A stretch of DNA of 64,000 nucleotides from Stromatinia cepivora (Eukaryota; Ascomycota; Leotiomycetes; Helotiales; Sclerotiniaceae). The notes under the pieces were generated by a model. That model did no database searches and had not been told where the DNA came from. It saw only the letters and a list, made by a program, of their open reading frames with translations. Both the position numbers and the translations under genes were made by a program. Where the stretch lies: positions 159,284 to 223,283 of the forward strand of contig RCTD01000040.1 of assembly GCA_014898415.1 (NCBI GenBank). The letters run 5' to 3'. Positions 61,307 to 64,000 of the stretch are shown piece after piece (positions within the stretch are counted from its first letter, which is position 1; each line of letters begins with the position of its first letter).

Positions 61307-62372
61307 CCATTTTCAAAGCATTTTAGGATTTTGTTTGGGATGTTAAGAACTCGACGGTAAGTTATATAGGCACTGGAAGCTAAAATGTGTCGAGCTTCAA
61401 TGGTCACGTGCCTTTACCGTGACATGCGTCAAATCAAAATCCATAACTCCAGGTCCAGCGAGATGTGACGTAGGGAAGATTTAGATGAGTGAAAATTTCA
61501 ATATATGCGTGGTGATATTTTGAAGAAGGTGAAGGAAATTGACGATAGAGTTGGTCTAAACATCAAGCAAAAGTCGGGTAAGGAGACGTATTTAGAAGAC
61601 GTGAGAAGACTAGGAGATTGAAATGGTGTCGGAAGGATACAATGGACTGTATGTTCAAGTAGGATAGAAGCATAAAATGAATTTTGATCAGGGTTTGTGT
61701 TTCATTTGTCGTTTGGTTTAAAGCATTCGGAGTACCCTAGATTTGAGTCTCATAAAAAGATACCGCCAATTTTGCCCATTGGTATTTTACAAGGCATTTT
61801 GAGCTTTTGGCTCCCTTGTGCTATACTCTTTGCATTCATAAGGCGTAGGATCTAAATATGGGTAATGAACGTAGACCCTTACCTCCGTCATGAAATAGTG
61901 CTGACACGCCTCAGACGACGCAACTCATCCCAACGTTGTCGTTGGTTCTTTTAACTTAAAAATTATGATCATTACGAAGGCACAATAACAGAACTGATGC
62001 AATATCTTCTATTTTCTATTGAATTCTCTGCCATGACCTAAGATCTCCAACACTTGAGGGCGTCAAACTATGCTAGAAAACAAAAATTAAAGGAATAAGA
62101 CTTGTGAGCGTCCGCCGATTGATCTTGCTCATTCCTTCCCCAATTGCCATTCAATTTATCAATAGTTGCCAAGAACTCTCCCTCAATGTTCGTCTCCGAT
62201 AATGGCACTGCAATGGTCTGCGAAGAAGTGATGTTTTGATGAAGAGTTTGGGTCTATTATTTAGTTAGCGAGTTTCGAGCTGGAGCCTGTTGTTTTACCG
62301 GCTGTGGGAGGAAGAGAGGGTTTTCTTACATTGATGATTTTGTCGGTTTAGTGAGTATTGGGTGTCAAATCT
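61307..62372. other. Intergenic between the two BTB-type loci
   Basis: Host-like composition. No ORF with a recognisable domain on either strand. Confidence 0.5.
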
Positions 62373-63524
62373 CTACCAGTCGGTTTCAGTAGTATCCCAC
62401 AGTGAGGTCGATGTTAGTATAGACGCTAAATTAGAAGTTTGTATTGAATATTAATTGCGGAATATTCGCAAATATAAGAAAGGTCAGCTTGAACAAACTC
62501 ACTGGTAAGTCCTGGTCACTCAACCTTACACAGAGGAAATGGTTTGCGTATTTACCAACCCCAGCCTCAGATGAACTATCTAGTTGCAGCTTCCCGGAAA
62601 GCACAGGCTTCAAGGCTTCCAAGAATGTCTTTTCCCGATCAGCCAATGTCCTGTAATACAATGGCTGCATCAAGCCATTTTCGTTCTCCGCGCGCAACTC
62701 CTTGCAAACTTCACTGATTATTGCAAACAATCTGCGGCCCTCGGCCTCAGTTACTTGAGATCCATCAAAATTCGCATGTAGTGCAGTCTCGGCTTTAAGA
62801 TACTCCTCGAATATCTTATTTCGTACAGTCATGACTGCGTGTAGTATGCTGGGATTTTCTATTTTCTGCTGTAATTCTGATAAGGGTAGTGTTAGCATTG
62901 TACCTGCGACGTAGGTAACACAATCTTTGAATAATATTGGTTGACGAAGTTCATACGTAGATTTAATAAGAGAACGTTTGTCAACGATATCAAAGTCAGG
63001 ACTCAACCAGAAACAAGAATACAGATTGTTGGATACGGCTGGTAAACAACGGTAATAATCTGCAAGCTTTGTAACATCGATCACAAGATGGTGATCAACC
63101 TTATATGGAATACGATATATGCAATTGAGCATATCAACAAAGCTCCATGCTTCATAATCCATTTCCATCTCGTCCAACAGTTGATTTTGGTTAGAGTTCT
63201 AATATGATGCAATGATTAGTATATTGACTCCCATCTCCAGCCATCACAAAAACATGCCGAATTACTATCAGCAACCACATGCCAGGAGCCATCATCGTCG
63301 ATTTCACTGACCCACTCATATACAAAGGCTGCTCCAGCTTTCGCAGGCACTTCATCAGGAGAATCCATAAATTTTCGGAAAAACGTCGACTGGGCTTTGA
63401 GCACAGGTGAATGAGCATGGATTTTCAATATTCCGAAGAGACAGAATCGAGTGTCTGGAGTTTGATCTGGGACAGAGTATTTCTTTATTTCGACCTCGGA
63501 GTCGGAGAGTACAGATTTTATCAT
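62373..63524 (-). CDS. BTB/POZ-domain protein, fungal family, possibly defective
   Basis: Exon 1 from ATG 63524 contains the BTB core start (FGILKIHAHSPVLKAQSTFF, then RKFMDSP and FVYEWVSEIDDDGSWHVVA). The exon starting at 63198 (NSNQNQLLDEMEMDYEAW) continues FVDMLNCIYRIPYKVDHHLV, LADYYRCLPAVSNNLYSCF and RQPILFKDCVTYVAG, and ends at 62503 before GTGAGT. Fungal BTB proteins of this kind typically end with P-W-D-x-T-x-T-D-W. The sequence TGGGATACTACT...TAG at 62399-62373 encodes WDTTETDW-stop but is preceded by CTG instead of an AG acceptor. The first junction is also unclear: the only frame-keeping donors are the weak GTGGTT/GTTGCT near 63270. BTB domains mediate dimerisation and often cullin-3 binding. 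The family assignment is confident, intactness is not. Confidence 0.7.
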
Positions 63525-64000
63525 GGCTAATCGTGGTGTGAGAGGTGGGTTCTGAAGGGAATATTTGAGAGAGGAAGTTCGTGGTAAAAAGAGCTTAAAA
63601 GTTAAAGATAGAATTTTTAGCTACGTGAATTATCTACCGAGCCTATTAGAGTCTCATGCACGATATTAGAGCTTTTTCATTGAAATTACCATGTATTCAC
63701 TGGAGACTATTGGTTCATATTGTCATAAATTGATTTATTAAATATCTGTTTTCTACCCAGTACTTCGCATTCGTTCCATTTGTGAGATTTTAATCCACAG
63801 GTAGGATTAAAGGCATCTAGTACTCTCCAGGTGTTGAACACGAAATAAAAATGGTTACTAGCCTACTGTTCTAGCACTACATATAAATCCACATGCTCCT
63901 CTATACGAAGGAGTAGGTGATTACTGTGAATTTTACCAAAGAGTATGGATATCGAACCTTTTTTATGTATTGGTCTTGGCCTTCAAGCGGCTCAATGACG
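63525..64000. other. Upstream region of the BTB gene
   Basis: No gene or element recognised to the window edge. Confidence 0.5.

Overview
The window looks like nuclear DNA of a filamentous ascomycete. Short spliceosomal introns (47-230 bp, GTANGT-type donors, CTAAC/CTGAC branch sites) interrupt the genes. The genes are a kinesin-8, a Zn2Cys6 regulator, a KEOPS subunit and BTB proteins of a type common in Leotiomycetes. Two very AT-rich blocks are full of retrotransposons decayed in the manner of repeat-induced point mutation (RIP): CpA/TpG are scarce, TpA is abundant and CpG survives. A Botrytis/Sclerotinia-like helotialean is my best guess, by inference only.

Layout. 1-1037: 3' end of a low-complexity gene. 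About 1.66-27.66 kb: AT block 1. It holds a gag remnant with minisatellites (minus strand); a chromodomain Gypsy element (Gyp1, 3943-12163) with a gag-only element (TRG1, 7846-9537) nested in it; a fold-back sequence (about 12.69-13.49 kb); and a 13,960-bp insertion unit (Cop1, 13697-27656) that contains a solo LTR and a second Copia element (Cop2a, 16738-22307). 27.66-31.96 kb: a GC-balanced island with one orphan Cys-rich gene and a solo LTR. About 31.96-48.75 kb: AT block 2. It holds an LTR inside an LTR (32224-32804); Gypsy remnants (Gyp2); a second Cop2 copy (34882-41685) split by a Tc1-like transposon (36719-38096); and a mosaic at 44.2-48.6 kb built from TRG2, A- and B-type LTRs and a 1.94-kb element C. 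48.75-64 kb: the gene-bearing arm, with kinesin-8 (minus), a Zn2Cys6 transcription factor (minus), CGI121 (plus), and two related BTB-type genes, one truncated and one with a doubtful splice site (both minus).

Nesting was worked out by matching LTR pairs of identical length and identical 5-bp target-site duplications (TSDs). Those found are AGATT (TRG1), ATATT (Cop1), ATATT (Cop2a), TAATA (Cop2b), TA (Tc1-like), TACAA (TRG2), AATTG (element C), TATAA (solo D LTR), AATAA (72-bp insert) and GTAT/ATAC (A LTRs). None of the retrotransposon coding regions is intact.

The most notable features are: two families of gag-only LTR elements; a Gypsy copy whose outer ends are inverted LTRs bracketed by one TSD; a 72-bp insertion with LTR-like ends that has an empty-site control inside the window; and a pair of BTB-family genes that appear to be decaying.
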